The notes below the pieces were generated by a model that was given only the letters and a program-made list of their open reading frames with translations, was not told where the DNA came from and did not search any database. DNA of 64,000 nucleotides from Saururus chinensis (taxonomy: Eukaryota; Streptophyta; Magnoliopsida; Piperales; Saururaceae), in assembly GCA_035235625.1 (NCBI GenBank), contig CP141145.1:1736001-1800000 (forward strand), given 5' to 3'. Positions 22,830 to 34,639 of the stretch are shown one piece after another (position 1 is the stretch's first letter; the number at the start of each line of letters is the position of its first letter). The translations under genes and the position numbers were made by a program.

Positions 22830-23181
22830 TGTGCCGGTGTGGGCACAAGCGGTACCTCGCACGATTCACGCAAAGAAGAAAGAATGAAGGAAGAAGAAAG
22901 GGAAATGAACTAAATATTCTATTGCATAAGAGAAACACTCAAGGAGGAAGGCAACCCTTATAGGGAGTTGCGCCTCTCTCCTTGGGGGTCGTGCCAACTA
23001 GTGGGCCCGATTAATCCGTAGGGACACTAGCTGGACCGTTACAACTTACTAATCATAATATTAAACTAAATTATTTATTACATAAGCAAATGCGAAACTA
23101 AATAGCCTAATGTAAGTAAATAGAAGACAAATGCAGTGGAAAGAGAACCCAGATGAATAGCCCGGGTGAATGTGCATAACA
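22830..23181 (-). repeat. G2 5' LTR
   Basis: Second LTR copy of G2, ending at ATGTGCATAACA and directly followed by TTTTCTATGATCAC of the interrupted G1 LTR. The minus-strand PBS TGGTATCAAAGC lies at 22814-22825. Confidence 0.86.
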
Positions 23182-23312
23182 TTTTCTATGATCACTAATG
23201 ATGCCGAATTTGAAAATAGCTTCTAGGATTTGTTTTTTTTCCAATTTGGACTCATTTTTCACATTATGTTGCTAGTCTGGTGTTGAAATAAATTTTGTGC
23301 ACCTTTGCTTTA
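23182..23312 (+). repeat. G1 3' LTR, right part
   Basis: Resumes the G1 LTR text (GATCACTAATGATG ... GTTGAAATAAATTTTGTGCACC) and ends GCTTTA where the 5' LTR ends GCTTCA. It is followed by the target duplication GAGGA at 23313-23317. Confidence 0.9.
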
Positions 23313-23317
23313 GAGGA

Positions 23318-23900
23318 TGAGAGGGCGCATGGGAGAGAGATTTTGTGGGGGGGGGGGGGGGGGGCTTTAGATTGCATACGTGGATTAATGTGAGGGTTGG
23401 GCTCAATCTCACCAAGCCCATGGAGGCTTGAGCCCCTGCACACAACCATGCTCACAAAAAGGTAAACCACTCACTAAGCACGTGAGTCCTACCATTAACA
23501 TATATTAAAGATTGGAACCCCACAAGGTGAATATGTACATCTTAGTCACATACTTAGTGTATATGTGTATCTCGAACATACGTCCCATAAGAATATATAT
23601 TTAAGTAATTTTTATAGGGTCGGCACAAATGCCCCCACTATTCTAAGACTCCGTGATCTATACTAAATATAAAAAAGTCCATGTGGACCTTTTTGGAGAA
23701 CTTTAGAAAAAACCACATACAATATAGAATTGTAGGGTAAAATGATACATCTCATAACCCCATGAATAAACGAGTCACCCTCTAGAAAATTTACATTTGG
23801 TAGTGAGTGATCGACCCTCAAACCAATCATCTTGATTGATGTGGACTCATTCACCGAAAACCAATTCAATGAGTCTGCACCCTCCAGCCATATGAACCAA
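23318..23900 (-). other. Possible remainder of the copia LTR interrupted by G1
   Basis: This flank was contiguous with 9546-9972 before G1 inserted. It contains an 18-base G run (23347-23364) and no coding frame. The suggestion that it belongs to the copia 5' LTR rests only on position. Confidence 0.3.
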
Positions 23901-24617
23901 CAAAGTCACGTAGACTGTTCTTAAACAACTAGGAATCTTATTTCTCTTTTTTCAAACTAATACTAAAAAAAGAATGCAACTATTTCTCTCCCTGATTTTA
24001 CTCAATATCCCTTATACTTTACTCACCTCAGAAAAATTTAATAAATTATTAAATACCCTCATCCTTATTATTCTTTTTAATTATATTTTTACTCTTTTAT
24101 TACCCCATTTACAATTTTTCCTCTCTAGCGTGAGCTCTTCTATCTCCCTTGTCTCTTATGACTCATTTTTCTCGACCATTTTCTTTCTTCTCCCTCGCTT
24201 GTGGCTTCTCTTTTATGATATTTTTCCTTCTCTTCCTTACCTTACTGCTCATTTGGAAAACTTTTGGATAGTTTCAGGTAGAAATGGTCACCATCAAAAT
24301 ATGCAAATTTTGATAATGAACCAATCTATGTCCAAATAAGTTTTATTTGGCAAATAATATCTTGCGCCAAGAAACCTCTATAAGTTTTTTAAACTTGTAA
24401 ATAGTTTCTAGCAAGGAGAGGTTATCACTGCAATATGCAAACATTGACAGGGACCTATGTTCTTCTTATAATGTAGTTTTATTTGTTAGGAAATACCCCC
24501 ATTATAAAACCTCCATAAGTATTTTTAAACTTCTAGAAAACTTCCAGTGGGGGATGGTCATTATTACAATATATATATATATATATATATAAAACTTCCA
24601 GGGGATGGTCATTATTA

Positions 24618-24685
<68 letters not shown>

Positions 24686-25110
24686 ATAAGGACCTAAGGT
24701 CTTTGTCCAAATTAATTTTATTTGACTAAAACTATCACTTACAAAAAATACTTTCAAAATTTTTGAGGTGTCATGATGGGTACGAGTAAAGTAATAGGAA
24801 GTGTAGGGAGTATTTAATTATTAAAAAATACTAATTATTTTTCCATAGTGGGGGGGGGGGGGGCATTAACTATTTTTTAAGAGGAGTAGACGGGTTCATA
24901 AAAAAAATTACCATATGTTTTAGTCAGCTCACCGCATATACAGAAAGACGGTAAATATGCACCATATATATATTATAATAAGGTGGGGTAGGCTGAAAGA
25001 GAGGGTGAGAGACTTAAATAATAAGATATGGTGGTGGGTAATTAAAACATTTTATTTCCCCCTTCACGTAGTACAAACAGTATACGAGTCCACCATCATC
25101 TTTTTCTCAC
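23901..25110. other. AT-rich intergenic DNA with simple repeats
   Basis: No gene is seen. It holds AT microsatellites at 24569-24590 and 24622-24685. Each is preceded by the same phrase, ending GGGGATGGTCATTATTACAA, so that phrase and its microsatellite were duplicated in tandem. A 14-base G run lies at 24850-24863. Confidence 0.6.
24569..24685. repeat. Paired TA microsatellites after a duplicated leader
   Basis: (AT)11 at 24569-24590 and about (AT)32 at 24622-24685, with a leader phrase ACTTCCAG..GGGATGGTCA before each (from about 24539 and 24593). The long IYIYIY open frame across them is spurious. Confidence 0.9.
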
Positions 25111-25137
25111 TACTTGGAAGCTGCGGCAGGGCCATCT

Positions 25138-25566
25138 TTAGAGCTCAAAAGCGGAGAAGGGGAAGCTGCGGCGAATGCCGCCCGTGGCGCAGAAGGTGAC
25201 GGTGCTGGAGGAAGAATCGTTGATGAAGACGTCGGAAGGGGAGACCCAGAGGAGGAGCTCCTTGGTCTTGATCCCTGTAGCCTTGGTCATGCGCCGGTCC
25301 TGGACAAAGGCAGTGACCAGGGTGTCGTACCAGACCTGGCGGCCGATCTTGTGGAAATTGTGGGTGAGGCTCCGCTTCTGTTTTACCCAGAAGAAGCCCG
25401 TCTTTCGGTTGTGGCCGGCCTCCTCAATGGCCTGCAGCGGCAGCAGCCCCCTGGGGAGGTGAATCTCCTCCAGCAGCTCCACTCACTTTTTCTTGCACAT
25501 GGCGTCCCCGTGGTACACCTCCGCCCCCACCCGGTGGCTCTGCACCAATTGGATCGCCGTCGACAT
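25138..25566 (-). pseudogene. DUF538 family protein gene with one internal stop
   Basis: A single GC-rich exon, ATG at 25566, stop at 25138, 142 codons counting the internal one. It matches plant DUF538 proteins (about 140-170 residues, one beta-rich domain, function uncertain, often stress-linked). Visible landmarks are a short N-terminal helix (VQSHRVGAEVYHGDAMCKKK), LLEEIHLPRGLLPL, GFFWVKQKRSLTHNF, VWYDTLVTAFV, TGIKTKELLLWV and the C-terminal RRSFPFSAFEL. Codon 28 is TGA (25483-25485), just before VELLEEI. The rest of the frame is perfect, so one substitution, for example from TCA, would explain it. No intron signals are seen near the stop. It could be a fresh pseudogene, a null allele or a sequence error. 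No transmembrane segment is seen. Confidence 0.85.
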
Positions 25567-25569
25567 CCT

Positions 25570-27238
25570 CCGGCTCTGATTGCGGATCACACTTTTGAGG
25601 TGAATGTTGTCTTGCGGGTGGGTGGGAATTTATGGATTTTGAGATGGACAAAATTATAGAATTGACCTTCTGCATGATTCCTAATGCATGGATTGTCTCG
25701 GCTAGAGAGCTGCCCATACCCTTCTCAACCTCCACCTGCCACATTTTTTATATTGCGAAACTCACCTCAACCCCAACATGCTTATCGATCTTTTTCTCCT
25801 CGTGATTTGGGAAGTTTGGTTGATAGCAATTTTTTTTGCTGGCAAAAAAAAAAACAACCATGCGACCTAATTATAAGTAGTGAAGCTTCACAAATTAATT
25901 GCAATGCGTATTTAGGTGTGACATTGGGTTAATTAGAAACGTATGGAAGGAAGACTACCGAAGTTTCTACATTTGGTGGATTCAATGTGAATAGGTAGCG
26001 TAGGTAGAGTATGTAGCTGCATCCGTAATAAGTGAACTGCAGCTTGTCCAACTTGTGGAAATCATTTGAAATTTAGTAATATTTTTCTTGTAGGATCGTG
26101 ATTAATCACTTTAAACGTGCTTCTAGAACTAATTGGTTACAAAATATTATTGTCAAATATCTCTATTTTTTAATACTCCCTCAGGCCTCCATTTTAAAAA
26201 AAACGTTGCCCCATATTAATAGCATCATTTGGCTCAATTTAAGTGGGTGAATAAGTAAAAAAAGCATCCGAAAATCTTATTTTCTATTCTATTAGATAAG
26301 AGGAAGTGTGAATTGCAAATGGTTAAAAATTCCAATTACACTTTGATATGCCAAAACAACTATTGTGATCCAGGTAAATTCCTACTTACACAAAAATATA
26401 AAACAAAATGTTATTTTTGAAAGTTATTCACCTTATCACAGGATGCTCCACTAATTTTCTCACATGCTATTCAACTTACAAAAAAATGTAGCCAATAGGG
26501 TTTACCAGAGAAAATCGAGGGCGACAACACCATTCTATCCTGTAGACATATCAATGTTCTACTTTCCTTCTAAAAATGTGAAAATGATATGTACTTTTTG
26601 TATATGAAGAAAGTACTCTCCCTCTGTTGATACTCTTTCCCTTTCCTCTCCCTCTTTTATTCCTCCTAGTTAACTTTGTCTCTTCTACTTAGTACCACCA
26701 AGAACTAATTATGTTACTTAGACACTATTGTCACCATACAACTTCAACCGCTCCGCTCAAACCTAACACCATAACTTATCCCAATTGTCGCCGCCACATC
26801 CATCTCTTGGCCTCCTTTTCTCCTATGTTTGGCACTAGGAGGGAGCTTCGATTTACCTGAGGGTTTGGTTGCAGCCGGAGAAGACAATGGTCGTGGTGAT
26901 ATTTGATCTAACCATGGTCAGAGAGGGGACTATCTTCTTTTGATTCAGCCAAAAAAATCAATTTGCCTCCTCCAGTTCTAGCTAGCTGGCTATCGAAGAA
27001 GATAGAGGGTTTGAAACGATGCCTAAGCATCACATCTAGCATGCATAGTCACCAAAATTCAATTAGATTGTAAATCCTCATGAACCAATCTAATTTAACC
27101 ATTTGATTAAGTCTTGCCATTTAATTTTGCATGGTAGTATTAAACCCTAATAATTGTACTTTGCATAAAAATGATTAAAAAATTCAATCAAACACAAAAA
27201 ATTTATGTGAAAAACCCTAATAAGGGCAAAACCACATA
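25570..27238. other. Intergenic DNA upstream of the DUF538 gene
   Basis: I see no coding frame of conviction. A CTCCCTC word near 26178 followed by AT-rich text may be the end of an old Stowaway-like repeat, but no matching inverted end was found. Confidence 0.35.
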
Positions 27239-27243
27239 ACCTT

Positions 27244-29371
27244 TGTAACACCCCGGCCCGCACCACCTGACCCGGACCGGGGTTAGATCAGAAAACACAA
27301 TCGGAGTGTCAAAATTTAGCGGAAAAATTAAAACCGACTGACCAGGAGCTGCAGACTCTGAGTGCGAGAGTCATAGCGTTCATCTACGCACTACGGAGCT
27401 TTAACGTTCCATTGTGCGTAGATCAGAACAAACCTAATTTTATAACTAATTTGGATCGGGCCAACGTTATTTTATCGTTGGTTGCCTACGTACATATTGG
27501 ATATCATCTTTGACGTTATTCCAATACGATCGGATCCAAACGTAGTTCTGCCTAACGGCTAATACATTCACCAGACATCAGAAAATCATATACGATAAAA
27601 TACGTATACTTTATATCCGAATAATTCATTCGAAATCCGACGAAAATCTTATAACTCATCGGAGTCAAACGAAAGCCAATAAATCAGTAAAATACACTTC
27701 TCACATAGGTGAGAAGAACACTAATAAAACACACATCCCACTCTATCATAGAGCAGAGCAGAACACACTACAGATCATTTTAGATCATATCAGATCCTAT
27801 CAAATCATATCAGATTTTATCCGACCTTACTGGTCATATCAGATCAGAGTATGTCAAGTCACAGCAGAGCATTTCAGATCACAACAAAATAAATCAAAGT
27901 AGATTAAATAGAAATATATCAGCATGTATCACATCATAGCAAATAATATATCTTAATTAGTATATTACTAATTAAGATATGCATTTATATAAATCATATT
28001 AAACTAAAAGGTCAGAAAAGTGTACTTCCCTCCAATTCCGAAAGTGGCGATGTTCGGAGTTGCTCGTTTCCTCAGAGCGTCCGCCCTTTCCGATCCGGAG
28101 GCTGCGGCCAGAACCTCATGTAACTTCGGAATACTTTACCCTTCTTGTGTCCGTAGACGGAAGACAGAACCTCCCCTTACCCGGAGACATTTTACCCTCA
28201 CAGCGCCAGTAGGCAGCGGACAGAACCTCCCCTTGTCCGAGACACTTTTCCCTTCCCGTGCCCATAGGCAACGGGCAGAACCTCCCCTTACCCTTGGGAT
28301 GTTTCTCACACAAAACATTGATAATTCGAGGAGTGGATGCTTCCATTGCATTGCTCATCATCGAATTAGCTAGGAAGGCCTCTTAAACGACTCTAATCGG
28401 ATTTAAAATGAGTAATAAATGAAGAACGGAAGATGAGAAAACGTGGGAGAATTTCCCCTTACCCGGAGATATTTTACCCTTTTCGTGCCCGTAGGCGGCG
28501 GACATAACCTCCCCTTGGCCCGGGACGTTTCCCCTATATAGAGTTGCTAACTTGAAAAATTGACGCTTCCATTTCGTAGAGCACCCTCGATTTAGCTAGG
28601 AACGCATTTTGAACGGAAGAAAACGGACGCAGAATGACTCCAGAAACTCTTCCAGAACAATGAACGAAATGAGCTATTTATAGAAAACTGGCGTGCGAGC
28701 GTACGGAAGAAGAGGAAAGACGCGCGCACGCGCTTGCGCCACGTGGCGCGTTCTAAATGGACAATAAATGAGGTCGGCGCGCGCGTCACGCGCGCCACAT
28801 CGCGTCGCGCGCGGCGGACGCAATCGCGCCGCGCGTCCCGCGAGCGTCACGCGGTCAGCCGCGCGATCGCGCGGGACCCGCGTCGCGCGGACGGCCGCGA
28901 TCGCGCGCCATCACGCGGCGCGCAGCTCCCCGGCGCGGCTCAGGCGCAGCTCGGCTCGGCTCGGCTCGGCTGATGACGTCAGCTATTCTGTCTTTTTCTG
29001 AATATTTTATTATTATTTTAATTAAACACAATTCCAACTTCAAAACGCGATAACTTTTTATCCCGAAGTCGGAATCGTACGTTCTTAGTACCGATGGACT
29101 TGTATTGACGAGCCCTTCAAAACTAGACCCCACATGGGTAGGTTATCTCGCACTTTTAAAGTGGGTCCCGCCCATGTGGCACATTTCCCGAGGTCATAAC
29201 TTTCGTTCCCGACCTCCGTTTTGAGTGTTCTTGGGTGCGTTGTGTTCATTACTTCGAGCTCTTCCCAGATACATGGATTTCACCTAATGAAACCCCGTAA
29301 CCCTTATATCAAATTACTAAATTACCCTTAACCCCTCCGGGTTAAGCATAACCGGAAGACGGGTTGTTACA
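27244..29371 (-). mobile_element. Solo LTR, copy B, with perfect ACCTT target duplication
   Basis: 2128 bp, TGTAACACCCCG ... GGGTTGTTACA. ACCTT occurs at 27239-27243 and 29372-29376. It is the inverse of copy A: the TATA box is on the minus strand (28675-28682), the tandem repeats lie at 28097-28545, and the U3 is extremely rich in CGCG (28715-28975). Copies A and B differ at many sites, so they come from separate insertions. No internal domain or second LTR is attached. Flanking text reads through (AACCTT/GTTCAGCC) once the element and one duplication are removed. Confidence 0.92.
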
Positions 29372-29429
29372 ACCTTGTTCAGCCACTTAAACCTTGCACT
29401 AAGGAATTATACATAAGGTTGCTACACTC

Positions 29430-30170
29430 TATCACCCACAAACAAGTTGACAAATGCAAATGCCCAATTGAGAAATAAAAAATATTTTGCAAAAGACATA
29501 CGCTAAATTTGAATTGTAAGAATTGGTCATTGAGACTAACTAATGTTCTTTGGGCTTAATGCATAACTTTTAAAACCCCATTGGAATATTCCTTTATTAA
29601 TTAATTTTTGGAGAGGCTTGTCACTTGTCTGTGGAGCTAGAACATATGGTATATTGGGCAATTATGACTGTCAATTTTAGTCATGAAAATGATGGGTTAC
29701 ATGGTAAATTATAGCCAAATGAATTAGAATGTAAAAGGAAAGATTAGAGGCATTTCATGATAAGAACATATTTCATAAAACTATTGAACAATTGCACAAA
29801 TTTCTTCTGTATAATACTAGGTTTCACCTTTTTCTTCGCAAATTGAGATCTTGTTGACAAGTTCTTTTATTGTAAAAATTGTTTATCTTTATGGGACTGT
29901 TGAGATTGAAAATATTAAGAATGCGAATGTTTTTAAATTCAATGGACAACATTTGAAACCATTCTTGGAACATTATGTCTAAGAAGTTAAGTCAACAAGT
30001 ATTGAAGATTATGTTTACGAGGGTTGATATCTTTATTATTTTTTCTTTACTTTCTTCATAAAAATAAAAAACAAAAAAATAAAAAATTTACAAAACCAAA
30101 ATAACTCTTTTCAAAATTTGAGGACAATGTTTCATTTAAATTGGGTGTGAGTTATGATCATTTTTGTTGA
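29430..30170 (+). pseudogene. Athila-like Ty3/gypsy integrase C-terminus and 3' leader
   Basis: Broken frames read KNWSLRLTN and then WA..TFKTP (about 29515-29580), EACHLSVELEHMVYWAI (about 29605-29680) and, near 29865-29980, FIVKIVYLYGTVEIENI with FNGQHLKPFLEHYV. These are the end of the integrase of Tat/Athila-type elements. The AATTTGAGGACAATGTTTCATTTAAATTGGG phrase at 30114-30145 is the purine-rich noncoding start typical after athila pol. A second, inverted relic of this type is at 54990-56215. Both are dead fragments. Confidence 0.8.
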
Positions 30171-31365
30171 TAGTATTGACTGAGATAGCCTTCATCTTTT
30201 CGTGGTACTCCTTATGTTTTCTTTAAATATATAATATGTCATGACATGCCATGTATCAGTTGTAAGATCTATAATTTATTTCTTTTTTAATCGTGTGAAT
30301 TTGGTCGTTTGTCAGTTTGATTTGATTTTCTTGGGGTAATGAGTTAGGCAATTTATAATTTCTTTTTAAAGTTTAATTTCACTTTAGTTTAGAGTATTAA
30401 TATCAAGCTTAATTCACCCAAATTTTTTACCTATTTATACGTATTTTTTTTTATTTTTTCCCTAGTCAAAGGAATAGGCATGCTACCTATTTTGGCCTCT
30501 AAACTTCTACTAATTTGTCTAAGTAGGTTTGGGTGTAATTAAATTTATTTTAGCTCAAAAGTGCACTTAAATGATCACTTATGATATTTTCACTTATTTG
30601 AGAATAGGTGGAGGCTAAGCTCTAACTCCATTCTCTAAAGGAGATACCCTTCTTAAGGTAAGGTTTTCCCCTTAATCTTTCAATATTTATCTTAATCATT
30701 TTCATCTTTACTTCTCTTATTTTAATTCTTAATTTTCTTCCATTAAAATTTTATTTTTAATTGTAATTTAGAACTCTAATTAGGTTATTTTCATAGTTAA
30801 CCTAAAAAAAGCCTTTGAATTTATCATTTCCTAGGTTGATTATCGTCTATTAGCTAGTCTTGATTAGGATTAACCAAAAGCTCTATTTTTTTGGTAGAAT
30901 TTATTGAGGTTGAAGCTCTTTTAAGGGATTCACAAGCATGATAGAGGTAGAGGGTTTTTACCTTGAGTAGTTTTCTTCATTGAAATGTCATGATTATGAG
31001 TTTATTTTAGCTTTTGATTCATCTTGATGTGTAATAATGATTTATTAAAAGCATATAATTTATGATTATTTTGTATAATTAAGCATAAAAAATGTTAGAT
31101 CCATCATGTTCTAGACTTAGGCTTTGATTATATAAACTGTTATGATGAGTTTTCGAATTTATATGGAATTTTGTAATATTTTTTGTTCAAATTTTGAGAT
31201 GTTGTAGAAGGACAAGAAAAGTGGATTGTTTTGACCGTTTGAATGGGCTAATGGACAGTTCAAATGGCCAGCAAGGCTGTTTGAATGGCGAAATGACAAT
31301 TTTGTAAAAATGGCTATTTTTGTGAATTTTTTGCCATGAATTATTCTTTTCATATGATTATAATT
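30171..31365 (+). other. Likely noncoding remainder of the Athila-like relic
   Basis: AT-rich, no long frame. A repeated motif around GTTTGAATGG/GTTCAAATGG occurs at 31238-31290. It follows directly after the athila pol end, so it may be its long 3' noncoding region. Confidence 0.35.
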
Positions 31366-31370
31366 CTTTA

Positions 31371-33123
31371 TGTAACGACCCGACCCGAGCCGGGCCCACA
31401 AAATCACTAATAGAAAATTTTTCTTTTCTTGAACCAGGAATCATCGTCTATGTGCGAGAAGTATAACATTCATCTACACACTACAGAGCTTCAAGGCTTC
31501 CCCGTACGTAGACTCAAGTTGTAACAGACACATACACACAACGAAGCTTCATAGTTTATCGTGTGTAAAACAAAATAAAACATATACTTATAAATGATTT
31601 AGATCGGGCCAACGTTGTCTTGTCGTTGGTTGCCTACGTACGTATTGGATATTATTCTAACACGATCGGATCCGAACGTAGTTCTGCCTACTGGCTACTA
31701 CATGCATCACACATCACAAAATTATATACGTTAAAATACGTATATACTAAAATTGAATCGAAATCATACTGAAACTCGTAATCTATCGGAGTAAAGCAGA
31801 AGTTAATAAATCAACGAAATCGTACATCTCGTCGTACCACTGAGCGGGATCATAACCACATATATACGTCTCGCTCTATCACTGAGCCGATACCGAAAAC
31901 ACATATTATATATCTCACTCTACCCTAGAGCAAGACTACACACAACATGGCATATAAAGCACACATCATGGCATATAAGCATAACAAGCATATAGATCAT
32001 AGCATAATACACATCAAAACTAGTACATGTCGTTCTATAATTAAAATGGGAGATCAGAACTGTTTACTCCCATCATGTCTCATAAGGTAGCGGTATCCGG
32101 AGTTGCTCGTTCCTTCTGGGCGTCCTCCCCTTCAGATCTGGAGGTAGTAGACGGAACTTCCTCTAGCTTTATATGTCCCTCGTCTTGAACTGAAAGGCTA
32201 CATACAAACGTTCTCCTTACCGGAGACTCTTCTCATTTTCCATGCCCATGAACAGTGGACAGAACCTCCCCTACTCTAGATTGTTTCTCTTTTTGAGGCT
32301 TGGTAACTACGGATAGAACCCCGTCTTGCTCCGGGTCTCTTTTTCTTGTTCTGGTGTTCAAGGATGACAAACAATGCCTCTCCTAGTCTCGGGGGATTTT
32401 CTACTTAGATAATTACCAACTCAGAAAACGGAACCCTCCATCGCATAGAACACATTCGATTTAGTCAAGAACGCCTCTTGAATCGACTAAATCGGAGTTA
32501 GGATGGCTAGAAACAGAGAAAATGAAGTTGGTCGGTGCTCGAAGATAACGGGCAGAACCTCTCCTTGTCTTGGAGAGTTTCCTCCTCATATGATTACTAA
32601 ATCAAAGAAATGACTGCTCCATTGCGTAGAGCATGCTCGATTTAGTAGGAAACGGGTCTTGAACGACCTTAATCAGCCTTAGAATGGTAAAAAATGGGGG
32701 AGGAGAAGAATTGCCCAAAAATCGGAAGAAAAAGGGGTAAATAGACCCTGAACCGCCGAAACCGCAGCACCGCGCCCCCAAAATGGCGGCACTGATGCGC
32801 TTGGGTTTTCTCACAAAACTACTAGACGTCTGGAATGTTTTTGGATGTCGTGAATTCTCTGGAATGTGTCGATCCATTCCATACTTAAATATCTTTTTAT
32901 TTTTTTATTTATGTCCCCAACATGCAGTAACCTTATGTTTACGCGTTGTACCTCTAAAATTCGCGTCGTAAGCGCTCAGTGAGGCCCGTAGCTTGCAACT
33001 AAGCCCTACACCCAACTCCGTGGGTATAAATACGGGGTAAATGCACAAATATAAATATGATGAAGTACTACGTTATCTTGCTAAAAATAACAGAAATATT
33101 GTAGAAAAATCAGGGACATTACA
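31371..33123 (-). repeat. Diverged solo LTR, copy C
   Basis: Starts TGTAACGACCCGACCCG and ends GGGACATTACA. It shares with copies A, B and D the internal words GGGCCAACGTTG, GGTTGCCTACGTACGTATTGGAT and GAACGTAGTTCTGCC (31605-31690), and a decayed form of the 57-bp array (about 32110-32590). The flanks (CTTTA left, ATTGT right) do not match, so the target duplication has decayed or the ends come from different copies. Confidence 0.7.
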
Positions 33124-33195
33124 ATTGTTAAGCTCAGAAGTGAAAGAAAGCATGTGTTCATGACAAGAGCTCATATAGGATGTGCTTTCACTAAC

Positions 33196-33497
33196 CAGGA
33201 TTGACATGTACATCATCGTCCACTTTGACATAAAAGTCAGCATCCCAGTTTGCAGCAGTTGTTGAGAAGTATATTTGAGTTTTGGAAGACAACTCATGAT
33301 ACCCTTCTACATGGTCCTGTTAACGATATTATTCAAACTACTAAGATAGTTTCCGTGCACAAAGAATTGCTACTAGAATGTAGCAGAAGAACAAAATCAC
33401 AAAATCAATTCTCAAGACATACCACTCTTAAGAAATCCTTATGTTGCTCTTCTTCTGCCCAATATCATGATCTAGAATACCACCAAGTGAAGCACTA
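33196..33497 (-). pseudogene. GT31 beta-1,3-galactosyltransferase fragment, two exons
   Basis: Plant GT31 enzymes are Golgi type II membrane proteins that add galactose in arabinogalactan or N-glycan assembly. One exon (33316 down to 33196, 121 bp) lies between an ACAG acceptor and a GTTAGT donor. It encodes a clean 40-codon stretch: [14 protein letters not shown], then [22 protein letters not shown] with the metal-binding DDD. The exon before it (about 33497 down to 33423, donor GTATGT) encodes GGILDHDIG, then after a one-base frameshift AEEEQHKDFLRV, which joins in phase 0. No signal anchor, N-terminal part or downstream exons are seen, because LTR C begins just downstream at 33123. It is a broken gene piece. 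Confidence 0.82.
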
Positions 33498-33499
33498 AA

Positions 33500-34620
33500 A
33501 TTTTAAGAATAAATATTAATGTAAGTCCAGGAAAAGACACTTGACACATTCTTGTAACCATAACATTTCGCTCTTCTTCATGCTTCAAAGTTGAGGGTCA
33601 TTCAACAGTGATTAAATTAAGGCATATATACATCACCATATATATAGATATATATATAGATATGTCATTAAAAGCATACTAAAGGCATATGACAGTTCAA
33701 AATAATTCAACCAAGCCGATGTTTGCACAAACACAATAAACTTAATAATGTTACTATGTCACTAATATAAATCTAAACTAAACTCTTTTTGGCAATAAAT
33801 TCTTGGATCATTGACCCTTTCTTGATATCTTCTTAAACACAAAACTTCTTTACTTATTTTAATAGGCTGAGGAATACTCTATAGCCTACACAAATTAGAA
33901 ACAAATGGATTCATTGTCACAGATGTTCCTTCGTGCAACCAATATCTGTAGTCTGAGAGAGAAATAAATTCAATGTGTACAATTATTAGCGAGATTATGG
34001 AATCATGAATATCCAAGTTCCAATATCATGTAGATTTTCTATACTAAAAAAAGTCAGAGATCCGAAAATAAAGATCAACAGCTTTAAAAAGAAAGCTAAA
34101 TTTTAAGACAGTTAAAATTGAGGTTAAATTGTCAGACATTCATTAAATAATTTTTTTTGCATAGTCATTAAGAAGTAACCATAGCTAGAACAATACATAT
34201 TTTACGAGGGGACTTCCTTTTGCATAGTCAATTCTACAAGTTTAATAAAAAAACCAATACACTTAAGAAAAAGGAACCATTTTCAAAGTAACATTGAGGT
34301 AAATTATGAACATATTATTATCCCATTTGGTAAGGCATTACAACCAAGTTATACCTTTTACAAAATGGGAAAAATTATTATAATCTACATTAACAACATA
34401 CAATCCACCAAAATCTAAATAACATCCATATAAAAATGAATCATAATACATTCAAGAAGAAATGAGACATCTTTTTATGGTACAAATAGAATTTTTCCAC
34501 AAAAAACATTAACAATTTTCGCTGACCTTACTATTTTCACTATAGACCCTAAAAGATCTAGCCCACCTCTTTAATGTATTTTGGTGAATATCCACACCGT
34601 ATGGGAAAAAGGATATAATG
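33500..34620. other. AT-rich intergenic DNA
   Basis: No coding or RNA gene recognised. Short TATATAGA runs lie near 33635-33660. Confidence 0.4.
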
Positions 34621-34639
34621 GCCAGTATCCCAGACCCGA

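Larger units (their letters stand above)
15872..23181 (-). mobile_element. Ty3/gypsy retrotransposon G2, inserted in the 3' LTR of G1
   Basis: On the minus strand: 5' LTR at 22830-23181, primer-binding site at 22814-22825 (TGGTATCAAAGC), gag, pol, then 3' LTR at 15872-16191. Direct repeats TTTTCTAT at 15855-15862 and 23182-23189 flank it. They are longer than the usual 5 bp, and 9 extra bases (15863-15871) separate the left one from the TG of the LTR, so the exact junction is ambiguous. Gag is split by the solo LTR at 20407-22432. Pol carries many stops. Confidence 0.88.
9973..23312 (+). mobile_element. Ty3/gypsy retrotransposon G1, nested host of G2
   Basis: The element has a 5' LTR (9973-10587), primer-binding site, degraded gag-pol (10621-15418) and a 3' LTR split into 15452-15862 and 23182-23312. 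The outer flanks carry a perfect 5-bp target duplication, GAGGA, at 9968-9972 and 23313-23317. This proves that the two distant LTR pieces are ends of one insertion. By eye the LTRs differ at roughly 5% of sites in the first 130 bp. Gag-pol has many stops and frameshifts, so the element is dead. Confidence 0.92.

Noticed and set aside
24533..24757. Open frame with an Ile-Tyr repeat
   Set aside because: It is the translation of TA microsatellites.
25114..25659. 181-codon plus-strand open frame over the DUF538 gene
   Set aside because: It is a GC-driven antisense shadow; the minus strand has the family match.
31371..33123. Calling a target duplication for LTR copy C
   Set aside because: The flanks CTTTA and ATTGT do not match, so no duplication can be claimed.
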